Below, in pieces: positions 44,634 to 55,776 of a DNA stretch of 64,000 bases; position 1 is the first letter of the stretch; each line of letters starts with the position of its first letter. The notes under the pieces are model-generated. The model searched no databases, had not been told where the DNA came from, and saw only the letters and a program-made list of their open reading frames with translations. Position numbers and translations under genes: made by a program. Source of the stretch: Flavobacterium pectinovorum (lineage in GTDB: Bacteria; Bacteroidota; Bacteroidia; Flavobacteriales; Flavobacteriaceae); NCBI RefSeq assembly GCF_022802975.1, contig NZ_JAFEVZ010000005.1, positions 186,001-250,000 of the forward strand, read 5' to 3'.

Positions 44634-45917
44634 TTAACGGATCAATTGTACCAATTGTTTGGTCAGGTTTTTTCTGGAATATTGCTGTAAACCAACCCCA
44701 TGAGCTTGTAATTTTCCTTCCAAAAATTGATTGTAAAAGTCCAAAATTACACTTTTTAATTTCTCTTTTTCAGAATAATCAAAAAATACTCCTGTATTTG
44801 TTTCTTTTATAATATCAGCAAAATCAGAGCCTTGGGGACCAATCGCAATTATTGGACGATTAGAGACCATATATTCAAACAATTTACCCGGAATAATGCT
44901 TTTGGTGTCTTCAGAATTTATTTCGATTAAAAGCAAAACCTGTGATTTTTTTTGATGCGCTATTGCCTCATGATGCGAAACATATCCCAGAAGATTTAAA
45001 TAATTATTTAGCTTAAATTCTGAAATAGAGTCAAGTACTTCCTGACTTACTGCACCAATTAATTTAATTTCTAAATGCGATTTAAAATCAGGAATTTCGT
45101 TCAGTAATTCAACCAGGCATTCCCATAAAAACTTCGGATTTCGATCTGATAAAAAAGAACCGATATGAGCAAGAGTAAATTTAGCATCTAAAACCTGTTT
45201 TTCGACATTTTCAATATCATAACCATTTGTAATAACCGAAATGGGCCTATCAGTTATCGTCTGAAATTCTGTTTTAGTTGTTTTACTGGTTACAATGATT
45301 TCGTCTGCTGAATTAAGTACTTTATGTTCTAATTGTTTATGCTTGTTAGCAGCATAATTTGATAAACGCAGTGCTTTATGATAACCAATCGTTGTCCATG
45401 GATCACGAAAATCTGCAAACCATTTTACGTTGAGTTTCTGCTTTAATTCTAAACCAATTAAATGCAGACTGTGTGGAGGTCCCGAAGTAACGATTGTATC
45501 AATATTGTTTTCTTTAATATACTTCTCAAGATAAGCTACAGAAGGCTTCACCCAAAAAACACGGGCATCAGGAATAAAAAGGTTACCGCGTACCCATAAA
45601 AAAGTCTTATCTAAAAAAGTCTGTTTCTTCTTTTGCGGAAAAATACCTGAACTGATTTTTTTAGTTTTATTTTTTGAAAAAACCGATGCCAACTGATAAG
45701 GTTCCCAAATTTTATTTTTAAGAATAATTACTTTATCAGATATTTCACTTACCAAACCTTCATCAACAATTGGATACGTTGGATTTTCAGGTACATAAAC
45801 TATTGGCTGTACATCGAATTCCGGCAGGTATTTTACAAATTTTAACCAACGCTGTACTCCAGGGCCTCCTGCAGGTGGGAAGTAATAGGTTATTATTAAA
45901 AGTTTCTTTTGCTCCAA
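44634..45917 (-). CDS. GT4-like glycosyltransferase
   Basis: A 427-aa cytoplasmic glycosyltransferase with two Rossmann domains. The N-terminal ITYYFPPAGGPGVQRW is characteristic of the GT4-type branch that acts on surface glycans. The C-terminal domain shows ITNGYD and the donor-binding GKLFEYMVSNRPIIAIGP. The start is a TTG at 45917: an in-frame stop lies 6 bp upstream and no ATG precedes the conserved N-terminus. It lies between the nucleotidyltransferase gene (36 bp upstream) and the flippase. Donor and acceptor sugars are unknown. Confidence 0.85.
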   Translation of the reverse strand: MEQKKLLIITYYFPPAGGPGVQRWLKFVKYLPEFDVQPIVYVPENPTYPIVDEGLVSEISDKVIILKNKIWEPYQLASVFSKNKTKKISSGIFPQKKKQTFLDKTFLWVRGNLFIPDARVFWVKPSVAYLEKYIKENNIDTIVTSGPPHSLHLIGLELKQKLNVKWFADFRDPWTTIGYHKALRLSNYAANKHKQLEHKVLNSADEIIVTSKTTKTEFQTITDRPISVITNGYDIENVEKQVLDAKFTLAHIGSFLSDRNPKFLWECLVELLNEIPDFKSHLEIKLIGAVSQEVLDSISEFKLNNYLNLLGYVSHHEAIAHQKKSQVLLLIEINSEDTKSIIPGKLFEYMVSNRPIIAIGPQGSDFADIIKETNTGVFFDYSEKEKLKSVILDFYNQFLEGKLQAHGVGLQQYSRKNLTKQLVQLIR

Positions 45918-45953
45918 TTTTTATTCAGTCTTTAAAACAGCTTAATTTTAAAA

Positions 45954-46418
45954 TTAAACATTCTCGTTATTCACTTTCGCCAATTCTTCAATATCCAGAA
46001 TATCTTTCGGTCGATTAGAAGCTTTTTTAGCAATAATTAAATTTTCATAATCAATAAAATAAACAGGAGTTTCATCAATCATTACAATTGTTGCATCTTC
46101 TAATAAAGAAGAAAAAGGTTTATCTTCTAAACCTTTTACAACAGTCATAATATCCAGTCTTAGACCATAATTTAATGTAAAATCTGTCCAACTCGGAATA
46201 AATTGCATAGTTTCAATTGATTCAAAGTCTCCTAAATTAATTGCTTTTAATGCCTTTCGTAAATTAATCCTGTTTTCAATAGTGTCTTCTAAATAGATAT
46301 CAATATCACCTGTATTTCTATTATATCCATATATGTTTACGGCAAACCCTCCAATAGTTATATACTTAACCTTGTTTCGAAAAAAACTATTCCAAATGGC
46401 AATAATTTGCTCATTCAT
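45954..46418 (-). CDS. Minimal nucleotidyltransferase (AbiEii/MNT-like)
   Basis: A 154-aa protein of the nucleotidyltransferase fold. The Gly-Gly motif TIGGFAVNIYG (22-31) is followed by metal-binding Asp38 and Asp40 in GDIDIYLED, with a third acidic residue at Asp89 (LRLDIM). The C-terminal FIDYENLIIAKKASNRPKDILDIEEL is typical of this group, which includes AbiEii toxins and MNT antitoxins. Its start overlaps the stop of a 55-aa ORF in an ATGA arrangement. The two are transcribed from a strong promoter at 46609. A toxin-antitoxin-like function is possible but unproven. Confidence 0.8.
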   Translation of the reverse strand: MNEQIIAIWNSFFRNKVKYITIGGFAVNIYGYNRNTGDIDIYLEDTIENRINLRKALKAINLGDFESIETMQFIPSWTDFTLNYGLRLDIMTVVKGLEDKPFSSLLEDATIVMIDETPVYFIDYENLIIAKKASNRPKDILDIEELAKVNNENV

Positions 46419-46582
46419 CGTTTCTTAGATTGAATTATTTTACCTGTCTTTAATCTATAGGAAATTTCAATAATAGCCATCAATCGTTCTAGCCTCTCAA
46501 CATAAGAAAGCGATTTTATTTCTAAAATTCTTTTAGCTTCCAATTCTTTTGGAGTACCAAATTTTAATACAATATCTTTCAT
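46415..46582 (-). CDS. 55-aa helical protein paired with the nucleotidyltransferase
   Basis: ATG at 46580-46582 and TGA at 46415-46417, overlapping the ATG of the nucleotidyltransferase by four bases. The product (MKDIVLKFGTPKELEAKRIL...) is highly charged and predicted mostly helical, with a coiled-coil-like Leu/Ile spacing (LSYVERLERLMAIIEISYRL) and a basic tail. It starts about 20 bp after the predicted transcription start. It is too short for a HEPN domain, so the pair is not a standard HEPN-MNT system. Coupled translation and its size suggest an antitoxin-like or accessory partner. Confidence 0.75.
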   Translation of the reverse strand: MKDIVLKFGTPKELEAKRILEIKSLSYVERLERLMAIIEISYRLKTGKIIQSKKR

Positions 46583-46608
46583 CACTTAACTTTTGTAAGA
46601 TTCTAAAA

Positions 46609-46636
46609 CAAAGATACAAAACGATATAGTACTCAA
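46609..46636 (-). promoter_or_regulatory. Promoter of the 55-aa ORF / nucleotidyltransferase pair
   Basis: On the minus strand a TTG (46634-46636) is followed after 17 bp by the exact -7 box TATCTTTG (46609-46616). This is the best full match to the Bacteroidota promoter in the window. The 55-aa ORF starts 26 bp downstream, so the pair is expressed independently of yfhO. Confidence 0.75.
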
Positions 46637-46649
46637 CAGACTAAGAAAT

Positions 46650-49091
46650 TTAATTCTGGCCTTGATTTTTGGATTTTCTGTTTTGAAAATAAATTCCTCC
46701 AATCAAAAGCAATAACATTCCAATTGAGCTTACCAAAGTAATCATTCCACCAGTTTTTATAACCTGAGGTTCAAATTTAAATTCGACTGTATGTTTACCA
46801 CCCGGAATTTCCATTGCTCTCAAAACATAATCAACCGGGAAATGATCAGTCAATTTACCATCAACATAGGCATTCCACCCATTTTTATAATACATTTCAG
46901 AGAAAACAGCCAACCCGTCTTTTGTGTTATCCGATTGGTATTTAATATAATTCGGTTTATATTCTACAACTTTAATTGTTCCTGTTGTATCCCATTGTTT
47001 TTTTAATCGGGCACTTCTAAATTTAGCTTCATGCTCACGAACATTAAAAACAGCAACTCTCTTGGTGTCAATGTCATCCAGAGATTTCATCACATCATCA
47101 GGTTTATTTACGAGTTTTACTGTACTCACAAACCAGGCGTTACCATTAGTATTTGGATTTATTGTTGGAAATTCTTTCCCTTCTTTATCCGTTTGGATGA
47201 TGTATTTTACATTTAACATATCCAAAACTTCCGTATTGTTTTTTGCGATCTGATAATCGAATAACTGTTGAATTCTTCTAGGTTTTGCAGCATGATAACC
47301 TCCCAATGAATTATGAAAATAAGATGCCCGCGCACTTGACATATTTCCGTTTACCTCAAAAACCCTGTAATGAGTAGTATCTTTTAAAATTTGAGCATCA
47401 GACGGAGTTTCCTGAAATGGAGCAGCAATTTCTACCGGACTTACAAAATCTTTTGCAGAAACGTATTTTTTATCCACAAAAAACAAATCAAAAACCATTA
47501 AAAGTCCAACAATAATTAAAGTGGTATTCTGGGCTAATTTATTTTTAATAAACAACCATAAAGTTCCAAAAGTAATGACAATAAAAAACCCAGAACGCAA
47601 TAAATCAGCAGAATATAAAGTCATTCGGTCTTCTTTTAAAGCATCAACAAAACCTGGACCGTAACTTTCTAAATAATAATTATCATTACTTCCTGTGAAG
47701 TGAAAAAATCCTTTGGCAATTACCAAAATTAAAATTATTCCGAGACCAAAAACACCTGTTTGTACGAGTACCTTTTGCTGTAATTTTGGTTCCTCTTTTG
47801 CTTTAAAAAATGATTGAATTCCCATAACTGCTAACACCGGAAAGCATAATTCAAGAATAACCTGAATTGAAGAAACCGCTCTAAACTTATCATACATCGG
47901 AATGTAATCAATAAAAAAGTCAGTCAGTAATGAGAAGTTTTTACCCCAGGAAAGTATTAACGAAAACAATGCTCCTCCCAAGAATACATATTTAATTTTT
48001 CTGTCATCAATAAACAATGCCAAAACAGCCAAAAAGAAAACCACAACACCTATGTAAGCCGGAGCTGCAACAATAGGCTGGTCTCCCCAATAAGTAGGCA
48101 TTCCTGATACAAAATCCTCTGCCTGAGCTGAAGGAACTCCCTGTTCAATCATAAAAGAATACATACTACTGTGAGTACCAACATTTTCATGATTTGAACC
48201 ACCAAATATTCTAGGCGCAATCAGGTTAAAACTTTCAGCAATTCCGTAGCTGTATTCGGTAATATATTCTCTACTTAAAGCATTTTCATCAGTCTTTTTA
48301 GATCCATCCGGATTAAAAGTCAATTCGCTGTTACTTCGTGTACTGAATTTAGCATATTCGCTGGTTGCCATTAAATTGGTAGCATTTGCTCCTATGGCAA
48401 AAATTCCCGCAACTGCCAAAACTCCAACTGCGATTCCCAGTTCTTTAAATTGTTTTTCTTTAATGAAATTAAAAACAAAATATCCCGAAAGAATCAACAA
48501 GAAAATCAGCAGGTAATACGTCATTTGAAAGTGGTTCGCATTCACTTCTAAAGCAACTGCAAACATGGTAAGCAGACCTCCCCAAATATATTTTTTCTGA
48601 AAAACCAATATAATACCGGCAATAACCAGCGGCATATACGCAATGGCATGTGCCTTTGCATTATGCCCAACTCCCAAAATTATAATTAAATAGGTTGAAA
48701 AACCAAAAGCTATAGCACCAATAAATGCCTTTAAAGGGTCTGTTTTTAAAACCAAAAGCAAACCGTAAAAACCTAAGAAGTATAAAAATAAATAATCGGC
48801 AGGACGTGGTAAAAAACGTAAAACATCATCTAATTTACCCACAAAATCATTCGGATAATTTGCTCCCAGCTGATACGTTGGCATTCCTCCAAAAGCAGAA
48901 TTAGTCCAATACGGTTCAGAGTTTTCGGCAGCTCTAAAGTCATTTTGCTCTTTTGCCATTCCGGTGTATTGAGCAATATCAGATTGAAAAATTTGTTTTC
49001 CCTGCAGAACAGGGTAAAAATAAATTAATGAAACGAGAATAAAGCCCAGAATTACAAGGGCGTGCGGATAGAACTTATTTACTATTTTCAA
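46650..49091 (-). CDS. YfhO-family membrane protein
   Basis: An 813-aa protein with about 13 hydrophobic helices, an extracytoplasmic loop after helix 1 (FQSDIAQYTGMAKEQNDF with acidic residues, then WTNSAFGGMPTYQ) and a large C-terminal periplasmic beta domain (about 560-780) before a final helix. This matches bacterial YfhO, a GT-C-like family implicated in glycosylation of cell-envelope polymers. A TTG at 49091 is the likely start, because an in-frame stop lies a few codons upstream and the first ATG would remove helix 1. It lies 51 bp downstream of the DUF4834 gene on the same strand. Confidence 0.85.
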   Translation of the reverse strand: MKIVNKFYPHALVILGFILVSLIYFYPVLQGKQIFQSDIAQYTGMAKEQNDFRAAENSEPYWTNSAFGGMPTYQLGANYPNDFVGKLDDVLRFLPRPADYLFLYFLGFYGLLLVLKTDPLKAFIGAIAFGFSTYLIIILGVGHNAKAHAIAYMPLVIAGIILVFQKKYIWGGLLTMFAVALEVNANHFQMTYYLLIFLLILSGYFVFNFIKEKQFKELGIAVGVLAVAGIFAIGANATNLMATSEYAKFSTRSNSELTFNPDGSKKTDENALSREYITEYSYGIAESFNLIAPRIFGGSNHENVGTHSSMYSFMIEQGVPSAQAEDFVSGMPTYWGDQPIVAAPAYIGVVVFFLAVLALFIDDRKIKYVFLGGALFSLILSWGKNFSLLTDFFIDYIPMYDKFRAVSSIQVILELCFPVLAVMGIQSFFKAKEEPKLQQKVLVQTGVFGLGIILILVIAKGFFHFTGSNDNYYLESYGPGFVDALKEDRMTLYSADLLRSGFFIVITFGTLWLFIKNKLAQNTTLIIVGLLMVFDLFFVDKKYVSAKDFVSPVEIAAPFQETPSDAQILKDTTHYRVFEVNGNMSSARASYFHNSLGGYHAAKPRRIQQLFDYQIAKNNTEVLDMLNVKYIIQTDKEGKEFPTINPNTNGNAWFVSTVKLVNKPDDVMKSLDDIDTKRVAVFNVREHEAKFRSARLKKQWDTTGTIKVVEYKPNYIKYQSDNTKDGLAVFSEMYYKNGWNAYVDGKLTDHFPVDYVLRAMEIPGGKHTVEFKFEPQVIKTGGMITLVSSIGMLLLLIGGIYFQNRKSKNQGQN

Positions 49092-49142
49092 TTTTGGGTG
49101 GTTTGGTTAAATGATGAATCCTGATTGCTTCAGGGTACAAAC

Positions 49143-49436
49143 TTAATCTATTTCTTCGTAATCAACATAATCGCCTACTTTTTTGGTCTCTCGAGGCTTT
49201 TTTGCATTAGCAGTATCGATGATTATCTCATCGTTATTATTGTTTTGGGTTCTTTGCCATGAATTGCCCTGATTATATTGCTGTTGTCTCTGAAAATTTT
49301 CACCTGCTTTTTCTACAGCCTTTTTTACCAATACCGGCAAAAAGATTCTGGCCAAAAATTTAAAAATATAATAAAACGCAATAATCCACATTATCGTTTT
49401 AAACAAATTTGTAAAAGATGCTTCTTGCATGATCAT
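49143..49436 (-). CDS. DUF4834 family membrane protein
   Basis: A 97-aa protein with one N-terminal transmembrane helix (about 10-34, KTIMWIIAFYYIFKFLARIFLP), a Gln/Asn-rich linker and a C-terminal charged segment ending KKVGDYVDYEEID, which is the hallmark of DUF4834. Two Met codons (49436 and 49430) are possible starts. It precedes yfhO on the same strand and has its own -7 box just upstream. Function unknown. Confidence 0.8.
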   Translation of the reverse strand: MIMQEASFTNLFKTIMWIIAFYYIFKFLARIFLPVLVKKAVEKAGENFQRQQQYNQGNSWQRTQNNNNDEIIIDTANAKKPRETKKVGDYVDYEEID

Positions 49437-49449
49437 ATAATTTTTTTTT

Positions 49450-49457
49450 CAAAATTA
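49450..49457 (-). promoter_or_regulatory. -7 box for the DUF4834-yfhO operon
   Basis: An exact TAATTTTG box on the minus strand lies 13 bp before the DUF4834 start. A TTG lies 28 bp further upstream, longer than usual. Confidence 0.55.
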
Positions 49458-49512
49458 GTAAATCCGCTGTTTAAAATTAAAATATCAATCTTAAATAAAT
49501 AATAAAATATAG

Positions 49513-49520
49513 TACATTTG
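49513..49520 (+). promoter_or_regulatory. -7 box for the outer-membrane transporter-like gene
   Basis: An exact TACATTTG box lies 37 bp before the ATG at 49558. It faces away from the DUF4834 promoter, giving a compact divergent promoter region. Confidence 0.55.
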
Positions 49521-49557
49521 AAAACGTTATTACTTTTTTAATTAAAAAACACATAAT

Positions 49558-50595
49558 ATGTTAAAAATTAAAAACTTTTTGATTGCTAGCCTATTTATAT
49601 TTCCTCAATACTTTTTTGCTCAATATACAGATGTAATAAACTCTAATCGTCCAGGTGAAACTATGTCGGCTTATTCTGTTGGAAAGTCGGTAATCCAGAC
49701 CGAAGCCGGTTTTTACGGTATAAATGAAAAACATGATACTCAAAATTATGAAGCCTCAGGTTTTGGTACTGATTTTACACTACGCTGGGGGCTTTTTCTC
49801 GAACAGCTGGAATTTATAGCCGATATTCAGTATCAAAATGAAAAGTTTACAACTCCCGCAGCCAGTTTTAAAAAAAGCAATTTTAAACAGACTAATTTAG
49901 GAGCTAAATATTTAATTTATGACCCGTTTAAAAACTATAAAGAAGACGTTAATATTTACAGCTATAATGCCAATAAAAAATTTAGATGGCGTCAATTAAT
50001 TCCGGCAGTTTCAATCTTTGCAGGTGCTAATTTTGTTTTTAAAGACAATCCATTTGCTTACAATTCAAACACCCTGAATTATTATTCGACCGAATCAGGC
50101 GTTTCTCCAAAATTAATGCTGATTACTCAAAACCATTTTGGTGCCAAATGGGTATTGGTATCAAACCTTATCGCAGATTATATAGGCACGGATAATTCCG
50201 GATATGGATATATCATAACCTTAACAAGAGGTTTCAACAGCAAATGGTCCGGTTTTATTGAAAATCAAGGTTATAAAAGCGATTTATACAGTGATGCAAT
50301 TTTTAGGGGTGGCGCTGCGTACTTATTATCAAGAAACGTTCAAATTGATGCTTCTATAAGTAAAAATATAAAAAATACGCCTTCAATTCTTTATGGCGGA
50401 ATTGGTTTTTCTATACGTTATGATGATAAACATAAAGAAAAACTAACAAGAGTTGGCAAAGTAAAAAAACCTAAAAATAAAAAAGACAAAATCACAAAAG
50501 AAGAACAAGAAGCACAAGAAAAAGAAAATAAAAAAGAAGACTATCAGGAAAAAGAGCGTAAAAGAAAAGCCAAATATGAGAAGAAAAAAACTTAG
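49558..50595 (+). CDS. Outer-membrane transporter-like beta-barrel protein
   Basis: A 345-aa exported protein with a signal peptide (about 1-21, ending YFFAQ). INSNRPGETMSAYSVGKSVIQTE is the opening typical of the phenol-degradation-gene-cluster transporter-like family of outer-membrane barrels. Alternating aromatic strands fill about 30-290. The last ~55 residues form a Lys/Glu-rich tail (KEEQEAQEKENKK type), unusual for a barrel and probably periplasmic. The GNAT-like gene follows by 49 bp and may be co-transcribed. Substrate unknown. Confidence 0.75.
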   Translation: MLKIKNFLIASLFIFPQYFFAQYTDVINSNRPGETMSAYSVGKSVIQTEAGFYGINEKHDTQNYEASGFGTDFTLRWGLFLEQLEFIADIQYQNEKFTTPAASFKKSNFKQTNLGAKYLIYDPFKNYKEDVNIYSYNANKKFRWRQLIPAVSIFAGANFVFKDNPFAYNSNTLNYYSTESGVSPKLMLITQNHFGAKWVLVSNLIADYIGTDNSGYGYIITLTRGFNSKWSGFIENQGYKSDLYSDAIFRGGAAYLLSRNVQIDASISKNIKNTPSILYGGIGFSIRYDDKHKEKLTRVGKVKKPKNKKDKITKEEQEAQEKENKKEDYQEKERKRKAKYEKKKT

Positions 50596-50644
50596 CATTT
50601 TTACAAATCCTTTTAATTTCTGAAAATAATAAAAAACAAGTTTA

Positions 50645-51775
50645 ATGATTACAATTAAAGAAGCCAAAACAAAAAAGGAATTAACAGAATATATTAAATT
50701 CCCTTTTTCCTTATACAAAGACAACCCGTATTGGGTTCCGCCAATTATTGCAGATGAATTAGAATCATTTGACAAAACAAAAAATCCGGCTTTTGAGAAT
50801 GCTGAGGCTTATTTTTATATCGCTTACAAAAACAATGAAATTGTTGGGCGAATTACCGCTATCATTAACTGGGCCGAAGTAAACAACCAACACAAAAGAA
50901 AAGTACGTTTTGGATGGTTTGACGTTATTGATGATATCGAAGTCACCAAAGCTTTACTTGAAAAAGTCTATGAATTAGGAAAACAAAACAATCTCGAACA
51001 CATTGAAGGTCCGATGGGATTTTCAAATCTGGATAAAGTTGGTGTTTTATCAGAAGGTTTTGACCAAAAAGGGACGATGATTACCTGGTACAACAATCCT
51101 TATTATGTTACTCATTTTGAACAATTAGGCTTTCAGGTAGAAAAACAATATATCGAAAGTATTTTTCCATTTTCAAATGTAAAACCAGAGTTCTTCACAA
51201 AAGCTCAGGAACTTATCAAAAAAAGATATGGTTTAAGATCTTTAACTTTTACCAAAACAAAAGACATTATGCCCCATGTAGACAAAATGTTTGATTTGTT
51301 TAATGAATCCTACGAAAAGTTAGCTTCATTTGTAGCTATTTCTGATGTTCAGAAAGAATATTTTAAAAAGAAATACATTAGCTTTATCAATCCGGAATAC
51401 ATCAAATTTGTGGTTGACAAAGATGATAATTTAATTGCTTTTAGTATCGTAATGCCAAGTTTTACTGAAGCGTTACAAAAGGCAAAAGGAAAGCTTTTTC
51501 CCTTTGGATTCCTTCATCTTTTAAAAGCACGTAAACACAGTAAAGATGTGGTATTCTATCTTATCGGAGTTCATCCTGATTATCAAAACAAAGGAGTTAC
51601 TGCAATAATTTTTGATGAATATTACAAAACTTTTTCTGAAAAGGGAATTCAAAATTGCATCAGAACTCCTGAACTATTAGAAAACAATGCTATTCATTTG
51701 TTATGGAAAAATTTTGATCCAAAAATTCATTGCCAAAGAAAAACATATCGAAAAGATTTATCACAATGGACTTAA
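50645..51775 (+). CDS. GNAT-like acyltransferase-fold protein
   Basis: A 376-aa cytoplasmic protein with two GNAT-like halves. The first half has VGRITAIINWAEVN and GPMGFSNLDKVGVL. The second half ends with YLIGVHPDYQNKGVTAIIFDEYY, where the GxxxxxQNKGV string corresponds to the acetyl-CoA-binding motif A (Q/R-x-x-G-x-G/A), here altered at the last glycine. Length is about twice a single GNAT domain. I know no substrate. It follows the barrel gene and is closed by a strong bidirectional terminator shared with yidC. Confidence 0.7.
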   Translation: MITIKEAKTKKELTEYIKFPFSLYKDNPYWVPPIIADELESFDKTKNPAFENAEAYFYIAYKNNEIVGRITAIINWAEVNNQHKRKVRFGWFDVIDDIEVTKALLEKVYELGKQNNLEHIEGPMGFSNLDKVGVLSEGFDQKGTMITWYNNPYYVTHFEQLGFQVEKQYIESIFPFSNVKPEFFTKAQELIKKRYGLRSLTFTKTKDIMPHVDKMFDLFNESYEKLASFVAISDVQKEYFKKKYISFINPEYIKFVVDKDDNLIAFSIVMPSFTEALQKAKGKLFPFGFLHLLKARKHSKDVVFYLIGVHPDYQNKGVTAIIFDEYYKTFSEKGIQNCIRTPELLENNAIHLLWKNFDPKIHCQRKTYRKDLSQWT

Positions 51776-51894
51776 AAGTCTTAAAGTTGTAAGTCGAAAG
51801 TTGTAAAGTAAACGGTAGAAATACCACAACAGGTATTTCAAAAACAACATCTAGGTATTTTTTTTTAAAACAATTATACTTAAAATCCAACAAT

Positions 51895-51928
51895 AAAAAA
51901 AGGTCGAAATAAAATTCGACCTTTTTTA
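51895..51928. terminator. Bidirectional terminator between GNAT-like gene and yidC
   Basis: A 13-bp perfect stem (51896-51908 with 51915-51927, AAAAAAGGTCGAA/TTCGACCTTTTTT) with a 6-nt loop, placed between convergent genes and flanked by A and T runs on the correct sides for both. Confidence 0.9.
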
Positions 51929-51943
51929 TATCTTAAGAAATAA

Positions 51944-53857
51944 TTATTTCTTTTTATTTTGAGCTTTTTTAGCCTCTTCCTGCTGCTCCATCACTTCCTG
52001 AAGACGCTGTTGAAACTTACCCGGTTTTTTAGGCTCTTTTTGCTTGTTTTCCTGAATCTGAGCATGAATTTTATCCGTATCAACAATATAGTTTTTAATT
52101 ACAAACATAATTCCGATTGTAATTAAGTTCGAAATAAAGTTATACAAACTCAAACCTGCACCATAACTATTGAAGAAAATCAACATCATTAATGGCGAAA
52201 CATAAATCATGATTTTCATCATTTTTGCCATATCCGGCATACCTTCCTGCTGAGGAGCTGCCATTTGCTGATCTCCTGAAGTCATTTTCATATAGAAGAA
52301 AATCGCAATTGCTGCCAAAATTGGGAACAAACTAATATGATCTCCGTATAAAGGAATATTGAATGGTAATTTGGCTACAGAGTCAAAAGAAGATAAATCG
52401 TCTGCCCAAAGAAAACCTTTCTGTCTTAATTCAAACGCTGAAGGAAAAAACTGGAACGATGCATACATAAACGGAAGCTGAATCAACGCCGGAATACATC
52501 CCGCCATTGGGTTTACCCCTGCTTTATTGTACAACTTCATTGTTTCCTGCTGTTTCTTCATTGGGTCTTTTTTAAATTTTTCTCCCAACTCAGTAATTTC
52601 AGGACGCAAAACCTTCATTTTTGCCTGTGATAAAAACGACTTATAAGTGATTGGCGACATGGCCAATTTAATAATAATCGTAAAAATAATAATGGCAATC
52701 CCTAATGACAAACCGATTGTTGAACTTAAGAATCCAAACAACGGAATAAAAATCAATCTGTTAATCCAGCCAAAAATTCCCCATCCTAACGGAATAATTT
52801 TTTGAAAATTTTTATCATACGATTTTAAAACTTTATAATCTGCTGGTCCAAAATACCATTGCATTTTATAATCAATTTCTCCGTTTGAGAACGCCAAAGG
52901 AACATTCGCTTTAAACTGTTTAGTAAAAACAGTATCTATTTTTTCATCTTTAACTAAATTAGTCGATTCTAATTTTGATGTTGCAAATGCTTTATCTGTT
53001 ACTAAAATAGAAGTAAAGAAATGTTGCTTATAAGCAATAAAACTTACTTGTTCAACTGTCTCTTCTTCATGACTTCCTAAACCTGCGTAATTTATTTTTC
53101 CTTCTTCATGCTCGTAATAAATTTCGGCATAACGGTTTTCATAAGAAATACTTTTTTCGTTTCTATATGTCTTTAAATCCCACTGTAAATCTAATGGTTT
53201 TGAAGAATTTAAAACTTTATTCAATCCCTGAGAACGAACATCAAAACCAACTAAATAATCATTTGGTTTTAAGACATACTTGTATTCTAAAAACTCATTA
53301 GCTCCAGCTTTTAAACGCATTGATAAAACCTGATCCGCTCCCACTTTTTCTAATGTAGGTTCAAAAAACAAATCTTTAGAATTTAAAGTTCTGTTATCAG
53401 TTGTTTGCAACTGAATGTTTAAGTTCGAATTATTGTCTTTGATCAATTCAACTAATTGTTTTGAACCTTTTTCAAATCTTTCAAATTCTTTTAGGGTTGC
53501 CTCAACAATATATCCGCCTTTGTTAGCAATTTTAAGTTTTATCTTTTCGTTTTCAATCGTAGTAAAAGATTCTTTTGCAGAAGGAAGTGTCGCAGAATAA
53601 GCAAAACCACCTAATGTTTTTTGTAATTGTGCTAATTGAACAGTATCTCCCGGAGTTGCAGCAACAACTGGTAAAACAGCTGTTTTTGTTTTATCCGATT
53701 TTGCCTGAGCTTCTTGTTTAGCTACCAATTCTTTCTTGGCTTTTTCAGCAGCAATTTCTTTTTCAGAAGGCTGATTTTGGTACATAATCCAAATCAAAAT
53801 TCCGAATATCAATACAAAACCAATGATTGAATTAAGGTCTAATTTTTTTTCTTCCAT
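51944..53857 (-). CDS. yidC: Membrane protein insertase YidC
   Basis: A 637-aa inner-membrane insertase. An N-terminal helix (about 11-26) precedes a large periplasmic beta domain (about 60-340). The conserved insertase core of five helices runs from about 360 to 590, with the cytoplasmic hairpin PEITELGEKFKKDPMKKQQETMKLYNKAGVNP and GCIPALIQLPFMYASF. The tail is Lys/Gln-rich. It inserts membrane proteins with or without SecYEG. It lies 81 bp after pyrG on the same strand and likely shares its transcript. Confidence 0.95.
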   Translation of the reverse strand: MEEKKLDLNSIIGFVLIFGILIWIMYQNQPSEKEIAAEKAKKELVAKQEAQAKSDKTKTAVLPVVAATPGDTVQLAQLQKTLGGFAYSATLPSAKESFTTIENEKIKLKIANKGGYIVEATLKEFERFEKGSKQLVELIKDNNSNLNIQLQTTDNRTLNSKDLFFEPTLEKVGADQVLSMRLKAGANEFLEYKYVLKPNDYLVGFDVRSQGLNKVLNSSKPLDLQWDLKTYRNEKSISYENRYAEIYYEHEEGKINYAGLGSHEEETVEQVSFIAYKQHFFTSILVTDKAFATSKLESTNLVKDEKIDTVFTKQFKANVPLAFSNGEIDYKMQWYFGPADYKVLKSYDKNFQKIIPLGWGIFGWINRLIFIPLFGFLSSTIGLSLGIAIIIFTIIIKLAMSPITYKSFLSQAKMKVLRPEITELGEKFKKDPMKKQQETMKLYNKAGVNPMAGCIPALIQLPFMYASFQFFPSAFELRQKGFLWADDLSSFDSVAKLPFNIPLYGDHISLFPILAAIAIFFYMKMTSGDQQMAAPQQEGMPDMAKMMKIMIYVSPLMMLIFFNSYGAGLSLYNFISNLITIGIMFVIKNYIVDTDKIHAQIQENKQKEPKKPGKFQQRLQEVMEQQEEAKKAQNKKK

Positions 53858-53938
53858 ATATTATTTAAAAAAGTAATTCATTGAAGGATATTAGTTGTGA
53901 GTTTGACTCAAAAGTTACATCCTCTTAGAATATTAATA

Positions 53939-55759
<1,821 letters not shown>

Positions 55760-55776
55760 CCCATTATCTGATTCTT

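Noticed and set aside
45770..46018. Plus-strand 82-aa ORF across the glycosyltransferase/nucleotidyltransferase junction
   Set aside because: It overlaps two well-supported minus-strand genes and has no coding-like composition.
43076..49436. Complete O-antigen or capsule cluster
   Set aside because: Only a flippase, one glycosyltransferase and YfhO are present; no polymerase, sugar-nucleotide synthesis genes or initiating transferase.
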